This document shows positions 40,020 to 54,692 of a DNA stretch of 64,000 bases, piece after piece; positions within the stretch are counted from its first letter, which is position 1; each line of letters begins with the position of its first letter. The stretch is taken from NCBI RefSeq assembly GCF_000247815.1, contig NC_021676.1, positions 3,187,044-3,251,043 on the forward strand, in the 5' to 3' direction. This stretch comes from Ficedula albicollis. Its lineage: Eukaryota; Chordata; Aves; Passeriformes; Muscicapidae. The notes beneath the pieces were generated by a model, which was given only the letters and a program-made list of their open reading frames with translations, was not told the DNA's origin and made no database searches. The position numbers and the translations under genes were made by a program.

Positions 40020-43000
40020 TGAGGGAGCTGCAGCTCCACTGCTCTGCCCTCCAGTTCTGGGCTGCTTCTCCTCAGTGCTGTCCATCACTCTCACCCTCTT
40101 TATTCACATCACACAGGAAGATTGTTGGAAATGTTTGGTTTATGTTTGGTCCAGAATTAATTTTTCTCTTGTGGCGTGTGTTGAGAACCAGTCATCCCTC
40201 ACATCTCACTTTTAATAGGGTTGTTCTAGTTACTATTTTTTTATTATTGTAGCAGTAAGGTAAATATTGGCCAGGAAAATACTTTATTCAGTTGCCAGAT
40301 TCCCAATGAGGTGATGTGCTCTACCTACAGCAAAATCAAAGTCCAAGATTTATAACGGGTTTCAATAACAGCTATTTTATAAAAATAATAACTGTATGCT
40401 TATTATACTGAAGTATGAGAAACATTTTTCAGCATTTTCTTTTTGTCTTCTGCCCAAAGGAGCTCCACTGCAAAGCCCTGTCTCAGTCTCCATCCATGCT
40501 GCATTCCTATTTGTAAATCAGATGAGACAATTATAATGTTGACCTACATTGTTATAACAATCAATCCAACCCCAGCTGCTCACAAATACTATTTTATCTT
40601 GTCACTGTGTGGCACCAGGGCTGTGCTGCAAGAAATCTGTGGCCTGATATTTTTAGCCATGTGACTTAAGCCTTCTCTAAGGCCAGTGCTCAAAAAGCAG
40701 TGTACTGTGGGCAAACACCATCACAAGTTTATGACCTTTTCTGGTTTCATTCTGTAGCCAAGGACAAATAAGTGCACTTCACCTTTGGTTTCAATATTTT
40801 TTGTTTCCTTTGAAGCCAAAGGTCTGGCTTTTCATCAATCTAGTTACTGGTACCTGCATACTGCAACCAGTTCTTTGGTCTTTTATTTGGAATTAATTGA
40901 TTGGCAGTGTTCTGGAATGAATCAATAGAGAAGGGAAAAACTCCTGTTTTCTTTGCTCAGAGTTTAGATTCTGATGGGAGACAATAACACTACAGGACAG
41001 AAAAAGCAGATAAAATGTTTGAAACCATTACATTTCAGTCCTCCTTGTTCAGCAGGTGTTTTAGAAAGTATTCTTTAAAAGATTGTCTGGTCTGGATTTA
41101 GTAAATTGTTGATCTCTTCTAGAGAAATAATTTTACTTGTTAAGAGAGTTAGTAATAAATGCTGAAGATGACTCAGACCTTGCAAAGAAAGAACCCTCAG
41201 CATTTCAACTGCCTCACTGAGGTGAAAAAACTTTTAGGGCAAAGTGAATAATTTAAATCTAAACCAGTTTTTTTTTATTACGAGAATTCCTAATGGAAGA
41301 TGGTATAAAAAAAAGGAAAAAGTAATCAGTGTATGTTAATCATTTAAACTTCCTTGGAGTCCGGGGCACCATAACTTTAATTAGTGATGCCAAATAAGAT
41401 AAAAAAACTCCTCTGTTGGGTGGACATAAAGGATGAGGAAACTTCTGCCAAAACATTGCATATTGTCCATGTGATGCTTGCTGTGCCAAAGCAAGGAACT
41501 TAGCATGGTATATTTTGTGCCAACCAATATGTTTTTTATAATAAATGACAGTTGAAAGAGCTTTTTAAGCAGAGAAGGTTATCTCAGTTTTTATCATTCA
41601 CTGAATGTTCATGACAATTTGTATTTACTCACATTAGTTTGTGTGGGCTGCTATTTAGTTGTTGTTTTGTAGTGCCTGGAACTTTTCTTCCTATGCAGAC
41701 CATGTCTTTTTGTGCTAGATGGTTTATAAATGGTCATTGTATACAGAGGGAAGGACTGAGTGTGTGTTTTTACATTTATCTGGGAAATATCTGCCTTTAC
41801 TGAATACTTGTTGGATCTGAAATAGGAGGGTAATGGGGTCATTTGTGTTACTCCTATTACATTTTAGAAAACTTCTCAGACAGTTTTTCCTGAAGTGTTA
41901 AACAATAAATGTGTTTGATAAACCAGATGAGATTAAAAATGCTTCAGACACAAAATATTGTTGATAAAAGTCCATGGGACGCCACCTCCAAAAAGGCTTA
42001 TCAGATTTAGTAAAGAAGGTGCAAATATAGGAAGGATCCTAGAAAAAATCACCTGGAAAAATGGACAGAGGTGTCTGTTAAGGAAAACCTGAGATTGACT
42101 GAGTTCCAGATGAAGGGGAAGGAGAAGCTACAGCTAAATTCCAGATATATTTGAAATGAAAGTAGAAAATATATTCCTTTAAAAGCCTTGTCACAAATTC
42201 CTGTCATAAGAGAGGAGTTTAAAATATGAAACTGATACCTTTGCCTCGATGTGTACATGGAATTAGTACTTAGAGAGTTGCACACTATTTTAAAATCCTT
42301 TGCATCCATGTCCATCAAGAAAATAAGATCTAAAACATTTTTATTGCATGATGGAATAAGGAACAGCAAAACTGGTTATTTTAGAATTTATTTAGGGGGA
42401 AAAAAAGGCAGAGGTAGGAATGAGATTAACAAAATAGCCTAAATTCATCTGCAGATAATAGGATTGCATCAGGGATAAATTTGTGCCCATTTGTTTCCCC
42501 AAGCTTTTTATATCTGAGGCTTGAGCTCAGATCAATAGGAGAAAATACACAATGTCCATGAATGAGTTATAGGAGTTTGCAATGCTAAATGAAATATATT
42601 TAGGTTCTTTTAAATTTTGGGATGTTGCTATAATGTAGAAAATCCTCTCAGACTATTTCATGTCTCTCCTACTCAGAGCTTTTGAAGGTTATAGACATTG
42701 CTTTCAATAAAGCTGTAGGAAAAAACTGAGGCTTTCTTCATTGCCCCACCCAAATTCTCCATGCTGGCCAGATAAATCCCTCTCTGCCTGAGGCATTTGA
42801 GAAATGTTGCTACAACTGCAAAACTCACAAGTTTGAATACAAAAAGGTATGTCCTATAATTGTAGCTGCTTTCATGTTGATGTTTCAAAATGCCATTTAT
42901 CAGCAGTGAACTTGTCAGCCTGTCATTTTTATTTGAAAAAGGTTGCTTTTTTTTTTTTTCATTTAAATAATCAGTACAGTCACTGACACTGTAATGACTT

Positions 43001-46000
43001 AAAAGCAGCCATATTACCTTAGGAAATGTGTCTAGAAAATAAGACATTGATGCTTTAGATGCAGAGAATTAGATTAAATAAAAATGCCTCGGCTCTTCAG
43101 TTGTGGGTATTTATGTCCTTGGGGAGAAATCTGCAGTCCTTTGCCAACTGGCCAGTGAAAAGTCATGCCACAGAATCATAATCAAAAAATCCAGTGCTGG
43201 GAAAGGAATTTGAACACACTCGTGTCCATTTGGTATGTGGAGATCAGAACTTTTTCCTGATGAAATGCAGTGATGTAATTTCTGTGAAGTGATTCAGGGA
43301 GGTTCAGTGCTGTCCTCTGAGCCATGGCCACAAAGGACAGTGGAAAAGATGGAATTGCAGCCTTTTTTTGGTGAGCAGGATCTGCAAACCCCACCATCAT
43401 CCTTACTCTGCCTGCAGGGGTTGACATTTTCTACTGGCAGCTTCTGAAACCATCCCACAAAAAGCTGCGTGCAAGGATTCACTGCACAAGAGAGGAAAAA
43501 AAAAAAAAAGCTTTGCTGCTTCCTGCTCTGTTCTGCAGCCTGAAGGCAAAAATCTCACTTAATAGAAGGAGTCCTGGCTCCTCTCTTCAGCCTTTGGTTA
43601 ACTGGAGTGTGCAGATAGCAGGAAAATACCCCACAGCCTGGTAGTGAGGAGATGGATGTTATATCTCATTGCACACTTCTGACTTTCAGATAGATTCCTT
43701 CCAAAATGGTTGAGTGGCTGGGAAGTATTTTGTATCTTACAGCTAATCCTCAGACTCTGAACACATTTGATTCTTTCCACTCTCTTAAAACGTGTTGTGA
43801 TGCTCCCCTTGTCTTCTTGCAGCTCAGGCTGAGGTCCTGGTTGAGCTGATATGAGGCTGTGTCTGAAAGGACGTAAAAAACCAGGCAAAGAACAACTTTG
43901 CAGCTTCCTTTGATGATCCTGTGTCATGTTTAATCAGGGAAGATTGAACCAGTCACCTTGAGATTCTGAGAGCATTGTTCAATACCATTTAAAACATTGA
44001 TTTTCTGCAACTATGAATCCTCTCAAGTAGTCATTAGACAGGAAGCAAGTTACCTGGGGGGGTTTTAATACAGAAAATGTTAGGAAGAGAGAAATCTAGC
44101 CTGGAGGAGGCAAGCTGGAAACTGAGGAGCAGTTTGTCAGACCTGAAGCAAAGGTGTCTCCCAGGACTGGCAGGGGTGATGGTACTCCATTGATTCTCAG
44201 AAAGAGCCAGAACAACTTTCTGACCTTACCTCACCTGACAGCAGCACTTTTTTAGATGACTAAAAAAGGACAGATTGGTTAAAGGAAAAAAAAAATAAAA
44301 TCTTGGTAGACATGAAGAGCTAAAGCATGGATCTCCTTTTGAGAGCCAGCATTAGTCGTGGGTGTTTGCTGCCAACAGATGTTTCAGTGTTGAGGCAACT
44401 ACCTGAAAACATTGCCCAAGACTGTGTGAACTTCACTTCAGCAAAAAGTTATTTTCCACAGTCTCTCTTGGTGCCTGAAAATGTTGAGCTGCAAAAGAGT
44501 TGTTGTTACAGGTGTTTATTGCAGTCGCTTATCCTGTGGGGAAGAATGACACAGAGCAACAGAGTTGTCAGGTGGTTTTTAAATTAAAACAGGGACCTAG
44601 AAAAGCAGCCATACATGTAAAAATATCAGCAGTAAAAAAAAAAAAAAAAGAAAAAAAAATTCTTAAGAAGAATTAGCATAAACCCTGTGCTAAGAGATTT
44701 GAACATTTCTGTCTCTGCAGTCAACACTAAAATATTTCCTATTCCTTCATTATTGAGACACAGCAAATGGAGCTAGTTCATCAGTGTTTCTTGTGTAAGA
44801 TTTGTCATTCATATTTTTCTCTATCCTGCTTACCCTCCTGTAAAGTCTACAGACCTTAGTAAAGATCATAATTGATTTTTGGATTGTTGCAAATGGCATA
44901 AATTAACCTCAAGCAATTGGTTTGGTAAAGTTTCCAAATAATTGTATCCCTTATCCAACGTGGTTCTGGTGGTCTTCCATTTGTCTTTGAGAAGATGATT
45001 TTCTGCAGCATCTTTTGTTTTAGTGTGGCAGAACTTTGGGAAAGGAAAAAAAAAAAAAAGGTGGGGGGATTAGAAAGTAATTTTAATTACTTTAGTTAAT
45101 TTAGACAATTTTGGTAATACAAGCAGGTTTTTGACAGTGGACAAGCAAGTGTGTCTAATTGCCTCTCTGTCATTAAGAAGCTCGAAAAAGAACTTTATAA
45201 AAGCTACTGGTGGTGCAGGGTCTTTGCTTGTTGTGTGCAATGATTCTTCTGGCACCAGTGGGAGAAGATGTTTATTTTAACATCACTTTATCTGACAATG
45301 ACCCTCTCTGTACCTGCTTGAGAACATGCTAGAAAACTCTCTGCAAGCAGCTATAGCTGACTTCAGCTGCGACTAATTGCTTCATCAGGAAAAAAATTGA
45401 GGAATTATAAAAAAAAAAAAAAGGTGAAAGAGTGCTGCAATTAAAATTGACAGCTTTAAAAAAAAAAACATCTGTTGCAGTCTGATGGGAACTTTGGCAG
45501 TGGAAAAAAAGGGGCAAGCTGAAAAATGGAAATAGTCTGTTTAGAAAATATCAGAATGAAAGGCACTGTGTGTCCTTTCCATCAAAATGAACAGCTTGGT
45601 GACAGTTGCATGATTTCATATAAACATTTCAGTTTTGTCATAGCCTTAGCTTAAACAGACATATTACAAGAAAATTGTACTCCACTATAAGATGTCAGTC
45701 TGATTTATTTTTCCTCATGTCACAGCAGGCCTTTGGTTTTTATTTACTTTGGACAGGGATCAAATTTTTTTCCCCCCCTTGTCTTTTTTTGCCTACTTTG
45801 ATGTATCTCACCTAGGTTGCTGTTCTAGAGATTGCTTTGCTGGAATATCAACTCAATAGCTCATTTTGAGTAGCTGGGAATGAAGGGCCAGTCATTTTTC
45901 ACCTGTAAATGTATCTTAGAGAGCACATGATTAATCTATCATTAGCCTTGATCAGCTGCTCTCAGATATGCAGAAACCCAGAAGAGGCTCCACAAATCTC

Positions 46001-47510
46001 TCCATGAAGCACAAGTTTATTTGTCTTTTCTTCTGGAATGCTTTTGAGGCAACCATAAATTTTCTTATTTTGAATAATGTTCATGGCACACAGCTGAAGC
46101 TCAGGTGATGAAATCCACGTGTCTGGCATCTGGCTCAGTGCTTATTTTCTTGTGGTTTGTCCCCCTGCATGCATGTATCCATGAATAATATCAACACATA
46201 TCCCCTCCTCTACAGAATAAACCTTCAGCTAATCTATTATAAAAATATATTTACCATGTATGAGTCAAAAGCTGCTTGTATACTAACAAAAATCAGAAAT
46301 CCATTGGTTGCTAATACCTTGAAATATTTATTATGAAATGAAATATTAATTTGAAATTACATATGTGCACACAGGGCGAGCTTTCTCCTGTTATTCTTAG
46401 GTTTTCTTTGCTGGTTTTTGGGGGTTTTTTTGGGGAGGAGTGGTTTTTCTGTTGTTTTTTTGTTGGTTTTTTGTTGGTTTTTTGCTGTTTTTTTGCTGCT
46501 GCTGTTGTTGTTGTGGTTTTGTGGTTTGTTTTCATACATTGTTTTTGTGCCTGGACACTTCATGGGGTAATTCAGGTCTGCTCAGCAGTGCAGTCTGTGG
46601 TGAATCCAGGTGTCCAGACTGCAGTGCCTGGATGGGAGGTGGATGTGGGGAGAATGTATGGGTAATACTTCAACCCTTCTTTCCCAGCACACGTCTGCTT
46701 TCTGTTTGTTTGTTCCATAAAGCTGGCCAATCGTTCCAGATCTTACTGAATATCTCTCGTATCTCAGGGTTTCTATAGAAAAAAGCTCATTTTTCAGAGT
46801 AAACCTTTTATCTTAAGGAGAGGTGGCAAAATCTGGCCTAGATAGGAAGTGAGGCTGGTGCTCCTTGAGGATGCAAATGGTTTTATCCCAAATGTTAATC
46901 AGATGTTAAAATATATGTATATATATATAAAATGTGCACATAGGCCTGTGTTCTGTTAAAACACAGAAATTTTAGCCATACCATCACCATATTGCTATGC
47001 CATCAACTGCTCAAATATTTTGAGTACAAAGATAATAATCTTAAAGGAAATAATTCTACCTAAGATTATTTTTAAAGAATGTGCTGTAGCTGTGGCAAAC
47101 ACTATAGGAGTCAGAGAGCTACACAAGCACTGAATAATTCTTATCTGCCAATTGCTTCAGTTTTTCATAATTACTGAAATCTGTAGCAAGCAACACTGCT
47201 GAGTTCTCGTGCTGTATCTGCCATAGTGGGAGTCACTCTAAAGCAGAGAGAATCGCTTTGGTTCTGCTTCACTTCCTGCAGGGTTTAGAAGTCCATTTCC
47301 AAGCAGGCTCTAAAATGTTGTGTGGCATTAACTGGTTCACAGCTTCCAAGCACGTTGTGCTAAAGACAGAGCTGGACAATCCACAGGCACCAAGAGATGG
47401 GCATTGACACCTGGGAGTAGAACCCCAAATATGAGGGTGCACCCTTCAGCTCACCTAAATACGGACAGGGCTGGGGAAAAGTAGTGCCAGGAGTCTGGCC
47501 TGGAAGGGGA
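40020..47510. other. Non-coding AT-rich stretch, nothing recognised
   Basis: No gene is supported. It holds several A runs (13-16 nt near 43497, 44634, 45046 and 45409), a T/G-rich patch at 46441-46532 and a short AT run at 46909-46930. Open frames are at most about 124 codons and unrecognisable. Confidence 0.55.
46441..46532. repeat. T/G-rich low-complexity patch
   Basis: Repeated blocks of six to seven T separated by GTTGG or GCTG, then (GCT)3 and (GTT)3, then GTGGTTTT. Poly-Phe/Val/Cys frames on the plus strand and Lys/Thr frames on the minus strand are translations of it. Confidence 0.85.
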
Positions 47511-47665
47511 GGTTATTGGAACAGGGTGCCCAGAGAAGCTCTGGCTGCCCCTGGATCCAGGTTGGATGGAGCTTGGAGCAGCCTGGGATGGTGGAAGGTG
47601 TCCCTGCCTTGGCAGGGATAAGCTTTCAGGTCCTTCCAACCCAAACCAGTCTGTGATTCTCTGAT
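47511..47665 (+). mobile_element. CR1 LINE 3'-end fragment
   Basis: Clear CR1 tail order is visible: ggaacagggtgcccagagaa, gctctggctgcccctggatc, aggttggatggagcttggag, cagcctggg, gtgtccctgcc, then ggtccttccaacccaaacca and tctgtgattctctgat. A segment normally between ggatcc and aggttgg appears to be deleted. It is 5'-truncated with no coding capacity. Confidence 0.93.
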
Positions 47666-48569
47666 TTTGGATATAAACCAGACCATCCCTTAGTGCCCTT
47701 GTTTGGCCATCCCTGAGCCAGGCTCCAAACATTCCAAGCAGCCCCTGGGGCAGCTGCTGTGCCCTGTGCTGGCAGGAGCTGCTGCTGTGGCAGAGCTGGC
47801 ACAGCTCACACCAGGCTCACAGCACAGGTGCTCTGGGCACAAATCACTCTGCATTACTCAGCTCTGCCAGGACTTTTTAGTGTAGAACTTGCCTGGGGCT
47901 CGCTGTCTCCCAAAGCTATTTCTGGGCTGCTGCAGTTTACACATCTTTTGTTCAGGGCTGTGCCTGAAACCACAGTGCAGCCCTTGCCTCTAAACAAGAC
48001 AACACCTCCTTTCCTTTTTTAACATTGCCACTTTCAGCTCTGACACTGGTACATTTTGTGGCTTCTCAGAATTAATATTTAAGCTTTAATGTTGTTAATA
48101 GCTCAGCCTTTAATTTACCTGTGTTGCTAGAAGCAATTAATAATACCTTACTGATTCTCCATGAACAGCATAAAATATTGATGTAAGAGCAGAAGGACTA
48201 TTTATACTCCTGGAATTATATCCCCTCATTTCACTTGTCTATAACAGACAACTTTAATAAGAATGTAGGAGGAGAGTTATGTTGGGTTCTCATATATTCT
48301 CAGCCACAGCTGCTAAAGCATTTGGTTTTATTCTGGAGTGTTTTATCATTGCTGTTTGATACGTTTTAGTCAAAGGAGATATACTGGGTTTACAAGGAGT
48401 AAATGGGTAATATTTCTACCCTTGTTCTACAGCAGGTGACACCAGCTGATCCTAACATGTCTCTTGTCCTCAACATCCACAGGCAGGACAACTGCCTGAC
48501 TTCCAGTTCAGTGGAAAGCTAAAAATTCTGCAGCAGAGATGGTTCTAAGTCTATTTCAAACAGAATTTT
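47666..48569. other. Non-coding stretch, nothing recognised
   Basis: A GC-richer patch at 47700-47870 just after the CR1 could be further eroded repeat. Nothing else is recognised. Confidence 0.55.
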
Positions 48570-49387
<818 letters not shown>

Positions 49388-50798
49388 AATTTTTCAAATG
49401 CTCTAAGTCTGGAGATTAAATACAACCTTTGTCCATAGGATAAGGCCCATTTCTGTCAAAGCTTTGCAGGTAAAGAGTAACTGAGAATGAGGAGAGGTGG
49501 GGTTCCCACTGTGCCAGCACTGCTGGTGAATAATAAATACCCATTTGACAAGCAGTGCTCACAGATCATCCTGCAGAGCAGGATGTGGCTGTGGGATGAA
49601 TATTACTCAGCAAAGGAGAAGACAGATCACCCCATCATGCTGAATAAGTGATCAGAGAGGGAAAAGGGAAAGAATTACACCCCAAAGGTTTGTCCCTATT
49701 GCTCCATGAGAAAAACTGTTTGTGTGATTCTGAGTTTGAAAGGCCCCAAGAGCCCATACTTCTGTTCCACAAGGATTTGTCACTAATTCTGTTTTCTTCA
49801 AATCTCCTTGGTGAATATTTGCTATTAATACCTTTTTATATGTATATGCACATTTACTTCCCCAATCCCTGTCTAAATTATAGCTGGAGTCAAAACTTAA
49901 TGTTTTTCTGTACTAAGATTACTTTAGATATGAATCTGAACTCAGCTAAAACTGGGGAGCTGGGAAGACACATTTAAGGCATAAAGAGGAAACAAGGGCC
50001 TATTATTAAACCTCTTACTGCAATGTCTGGTTACTACAATACTGAGGCATAATTGCATCTCACAAACATCAGTGAACAGGTGACAGCAGTTCAAACACTT
50101 CATTATGGTCCTCAAAATATTGCTATACTGTGAAACAAATACAAATAAGAATATCCAAAGGAATAAGAAATAGGACTAAGGAACAGTCCTAATTCACATT
50201 CTTTCATGCCAGTCTTGCAGAAGAATTCTGAAAAGCCAACAGTACATTTTGAAGTATATTTCAAATTTTCATAATCTCAGTGGCAGGTCTGTGAGAAAGG
50301 GTGGTCAGTGAGGGTGGAACCAAGCTGAGGCTTCTGCTTGGCTCTTCTGCACCTTCTCTGGGAAACAATTTTGCATGTGAAATTGGAAAGTGAATTATTC
50401 TCCACGTCCCTCAGTCCTCTCAGTGGGAATGGGGTTAAGAGAGTTTTTGTGTCTCACAGAGAAGTTAAATTATAAATGACTTTATAAGGTGCTCAGATTC
50501 TCCAGTAAATGTGTGAAGTGTGAAATACACCCAGGCAGGGACAGATAATGTTATTTTAATAATATCAAATCAGGAACCTTCCCTATCAAAGCAGGCTGAA
50601 GCTGCATATAATAATGGTCATTGATTGCTACTGGTGTAATTGCCATTCCTTTACATTGCAAACATACTTAAAAGAGTTTTCTCTTGCCAGAAAAACAGTT
50701 CTACTGAATTATGGCAGGCTGGGGCACTTCTGATTTTTGTAAACATTAAAAGTTTTTGTGCTTTTTGAGCTTAAGGACAATGGAAAAGAACACCACTT

Positions 50799-50830
50799 AT
50801 ATATATATATAAATAAATAAATATAAAAAT
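50799..50830. repeat. (AT)n-(AAAT)n microsatellite
   Basis: About seven AT units run into three to four AAAT units. Confidence 0.85.
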
Positions 50831-52731
50831 ATTGTGACATTTTAAGCAATAGAGAAAGGTTTCTCAATAAAGCCTTTCTAAGGAGCTCCAGGGATCCAGG
50901 AATTACATGTTATCTTATTGAATGGTGCAGGTCTTACATACATTGTTCAAAATAGAATTTCCTTCCTCTACCTCCCCCAGGAGCAGATGGTTTCAGTTTT
51001 CTTTCTTTGTTTTCTTGTGGATTTATGATTATTTCACTCAGTTGCCAAGACTTGTGTGAAGATTAGAACTTGACCTTTTCTTTTAATCACGCTTTTTTTT
51101 TTCTGTTGTGTAAAAGGCAAGAAGGTACCAAACCAAATGTGACCTCTGAAAAACACTCCTTTTTTAACAGGGAATCATGGGGTTTATTCTCTTATGAGTT
51201 CTACCGACCAAAAGTTGCGTGCTGGAGTGGCCAGCTCCCAGCATCCACGGGCAGAAATCAGGAAGCCAAGCAGAAGGGGGAGGAGGGCGTGCAGAAGGAA
51301 CTGTGAGAGCGCAAATGGCAGAGAGAAGCACAATTCCCTTGGCAGGTGGTTTCTGTGTCTCACCCAATACATTCCATCTCTCAGCCCCACGTTTCAGGCA
51401 GTTAATAGCACAAGGCCCTGGGAACAGCAGAGCGCCAGGGGGAGGGAAGGGTGGCACAGCCCGTGGATGGGGATTTATAGCCCCTGCAGTCAAAGCTTTA
51501 TTTTGGCTGGCAGTGTGGCAGATCTGCCCCCTCTGCAGTGGTGTTTCAGCAGTCACTGAGGAGGGTGGAGTGGTTGGGGATGATCCCTCCTGAAGGCACC
51601 TTGGGTGGGCTTGAAATCTGAAGAGCAATAGTTGGGATCCCTTTCTCCTTACAAATCCAGCAGCAGAAATTCACCAGAAATTCACCACCATAACCATTGT
51701 GCGAAAAGCAAGGCCTGATGTTAGAAAAGTTCCTGCACCCTGACATCCACTTAGTGACACACGTGGCAAACTTGTACCACTCTAACATTCCCTATAAAAT
51801 ATTAAATATGATACTCCAGTATCAGGGGACACTTGGTGCTTCCAAACCCCAGTAAATTAATTCACCTCGTCATCCCTTTTGGGCAGAAATGCAAGAAGTG
51901 ATATTTAAGTAGATTTGAAAATAGCAGCAGTATTTTTCTTCCTATTCTTGCCTAGCACTGAGTGTCAGATGTGATAAAGAGAGAAACATGTTGTCTGTTT
52001 GGGAGTGTGGCAATATCTTTGAACAAATCCAGATAACTTCTGAGCTGACAAGGAAGACAGACAAGTGTCAAACCCTAACACACATTAGACCTGCAGGCAA
52101 ATGTCATTTTCTGCTCATTTCCACATCACAGGTTTTGCTCTGTGCTTAGTTATTAGGAAAACAGAAGGTATATTTTGGGGGTTTTGACAGAAAAGTTTAG
52201 AACAGATGGATGGATTAAATTTATCAAGTGAAATACTCCCATTTTAACTTGCTGCTATTGAGACTTTATGGGCAAGATGAATTTATTTTGATTTTTCTGT
52301 GAGGTAGGAAATTAAAGGCTAAAACAAAGGTTATTTAATTAGCAGTGCAATTCTTAGCAATAAAACAAATGCTAAACAAGACAGCACCAAAAAAGGTGCT
52401 AAGTCTCAAGAGTGAGAATCTAAAGAAAAATACACATTTTTAAGGTTTAAAAATATATAACAACATCTATTGAAAGTAATGTGGTTACTTTATAGCCTAG
52501 TTAGAAAGGCAGCACCATAACATTTGTAAAAACAAATAAAAATGTTTATACAGGTAGTGTATTTATAGTCACAAAGCAGTGTAGATTTCAACCCAGGAAT
52601 ATTCTTAATTGTGTTTTGTCTTTGACTTTTCCAGATCAGCCACAGACTCTGTCAGGTCACTTTTCCCCAAACCTCCATGATGGTTTCCAATTTTCAGCTG
52701 GTTTCTGTTAATATTTGTGTATATCCAAATT

Positions 52732-52754
52732 TAAAAAAAATATATATATATATA
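52732..52754. repeat. A-run followed by (TA)n microsatellite
   Basis: Eight to nine A are followed by seven TA units. Confidence 0.85.
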
Positions 52755-54667
52755 GTTTTGAAACCCAGAGAACAAGTTTGTAACAAAATTCTGGTGTTCT
52801 CTTTTAGGTTTAGGAGACAGCTTTGTAATGAAACATGCAAATCACACCAATGTATTCTGCTTTCTTTTTGGGAAATATTTCCCTTTCCACACACTACCTG
52901 GAAAAACTTACTGAGTTTTCAGTCAAGAATATGAGTGTTTTCAATCAAATTCAGTTTCCCCTTGAAACTGTGATAGATTTTCACAGTGATGTGATCACAA
53001 TTGCAAGCTGAGGCTCCAAGCAGATGTTTTCCTCAATTTGTGTATTTTGCAGCATGCGGATGTTTTCTGTGATTGTTTAGAGCAATTTGTTAAAATCACA
53101 CCAAAGATCTATTTGTATCTTACAGCACTGCACACATGAAGGTTTTAAAAAAGACCCTGGTTTAGTTCTGCTTGTGAAATGGCTTTTTTCCATTAGCACT
53201 CACTTACGTAACCTGTGCAATGCAAAATGGAATTCACAAGCAAAATGAAATAAATTAAAGAGAGCAGCTCAGAGTTTTATTAGTTCATATACAGTTTGAA
53301 CAGAATTTGCTTGATAAATCTTCAGCTGCAGATTGAATGTTTGTTTCTTTATGGATTACCATTGAGTTTAGAAAGCCATATAATTGAAATTAAGTTTCAT
53401 GACCCAGTCATCTGTATTCACAAAGAAAAAGGTTTGCAACCAGACTCACAATACCAGGCCAGAGTATTTTGTGTGGGGACTGACAAAGAAGCCACTTAAC
53501 AGAGCCACTCTTGCAAAGCACATCCAGAGTGTGCTCAGAGATTTCCCCAAGGTTATCCCTGTTTGCAGGCATCAGAGAACAATGCAGCCCTTAAAAAAAT
53601 GCACCTCTGATTACTTTTATTGCAAAATTAAAGATGATGGGTTGGAAAGAGAAGAATTGGGTGTTACAGGTTGTAACAGATCCCCTCATTTCCCTTGAGC
53701 CATTAGGAGGGTGCAGAGAAGCATTTGGTTAAATTAAAGCCTAATAAAAGTCATAAAATACTGAACTTTTCATGACTTATTGGAAACCTTTCATTGAGGA
53801 AAACACCATAACTGCATATGTAAAATAGATCTCAGAAAGCAAATTAGGTGATTACTTGGGGGGGAAAAAGCCTGTGTGAAGCTCTCTTATCCATTTTTTC
53901 CTATGGGTTTGAATTTATTTTCATCATGTCCTGTAGGCATTAGAATCTTCCAATTGACTCCCTCTCTGACTAAAAGCTGTTGTTTGGTTGGTTGTTTTGG
54001 TTTGTTTTTTAAAAGAGAGAAGCAGATTTGACCATTATCTTTTCCATCTTTGGCTGGAAATTTCAATGAAATTAAGTTGATGTTTCCACTCCCATCAGTT
54101 CTAAATAGCTCAGTGTTTTTAAACCACTATATACCAGTTTTTAAAGGCAGGAAATTCTGTTCCCTAGTGAATTTCGATGGGTTGGCTTCATTCCTAAATT
54201 AGAGGTGCTAATTTAGATTTTGATCACATTTTGGTATTGATTCTTTTTAACAAAGAATGAAGATTTCCTGAGAGTACCTCAGGAAGACAAAGGATTACTT
54301 GTCTGCTGCACCTGTGCCAGTGTGTAATGTAGCATTTTTAATGTTAAAATGAGGAGTGATAATCCCTCCCAGAGATTCCTTAATCTGCTTTAGAGACAGG
54401 GGTTTCCCCTTAGAATTCTCTGAAATTTTTAGGTGTGTGGAGCACTGGTTTCAGCTTGTGCTAAATGCTTGTCACATCTTTGCCCAAGGACATTGTTTTG
54501 AGAGAGTTGCTGGAGAATCCACAGAAGTTTTAAGTTGGAATTGTCCTGAAAAATGTAATCAGTCTTTCAGAGACAGAGGGTAGGAGGATCTAAATAATTT
54601 CTGAGAGATGTCATTATGCTGTTTTCGAAAAAAAATAAAAAAATCAATAAATGCAGTTTAGGTGGGG

Positions 54668-54692
54668 TTTTTTGTTTTTGTTTTTGTTTTTG
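54668..54692. repeat. (TTTTTG)n microsatellite
   Basis: Four TTTTTG-type units are seen within a G/T-rich patch. Confidence 0.85.

Noticed and set aside
39812..40252. 146-codon plus-strand frame with internal peptide repeats
   Set aside because: It crosses the 58-bp tandem duplication, and the 58-bp period shifts frame between copies, which argues against a maintained repeat protein.
43165..43215. Possible CR1 end on the minus strand (cacagaatcataatc...ctgggaaagg)
   Set aside because: The similarity to CR1 tail wording is too short and interrupted to call.
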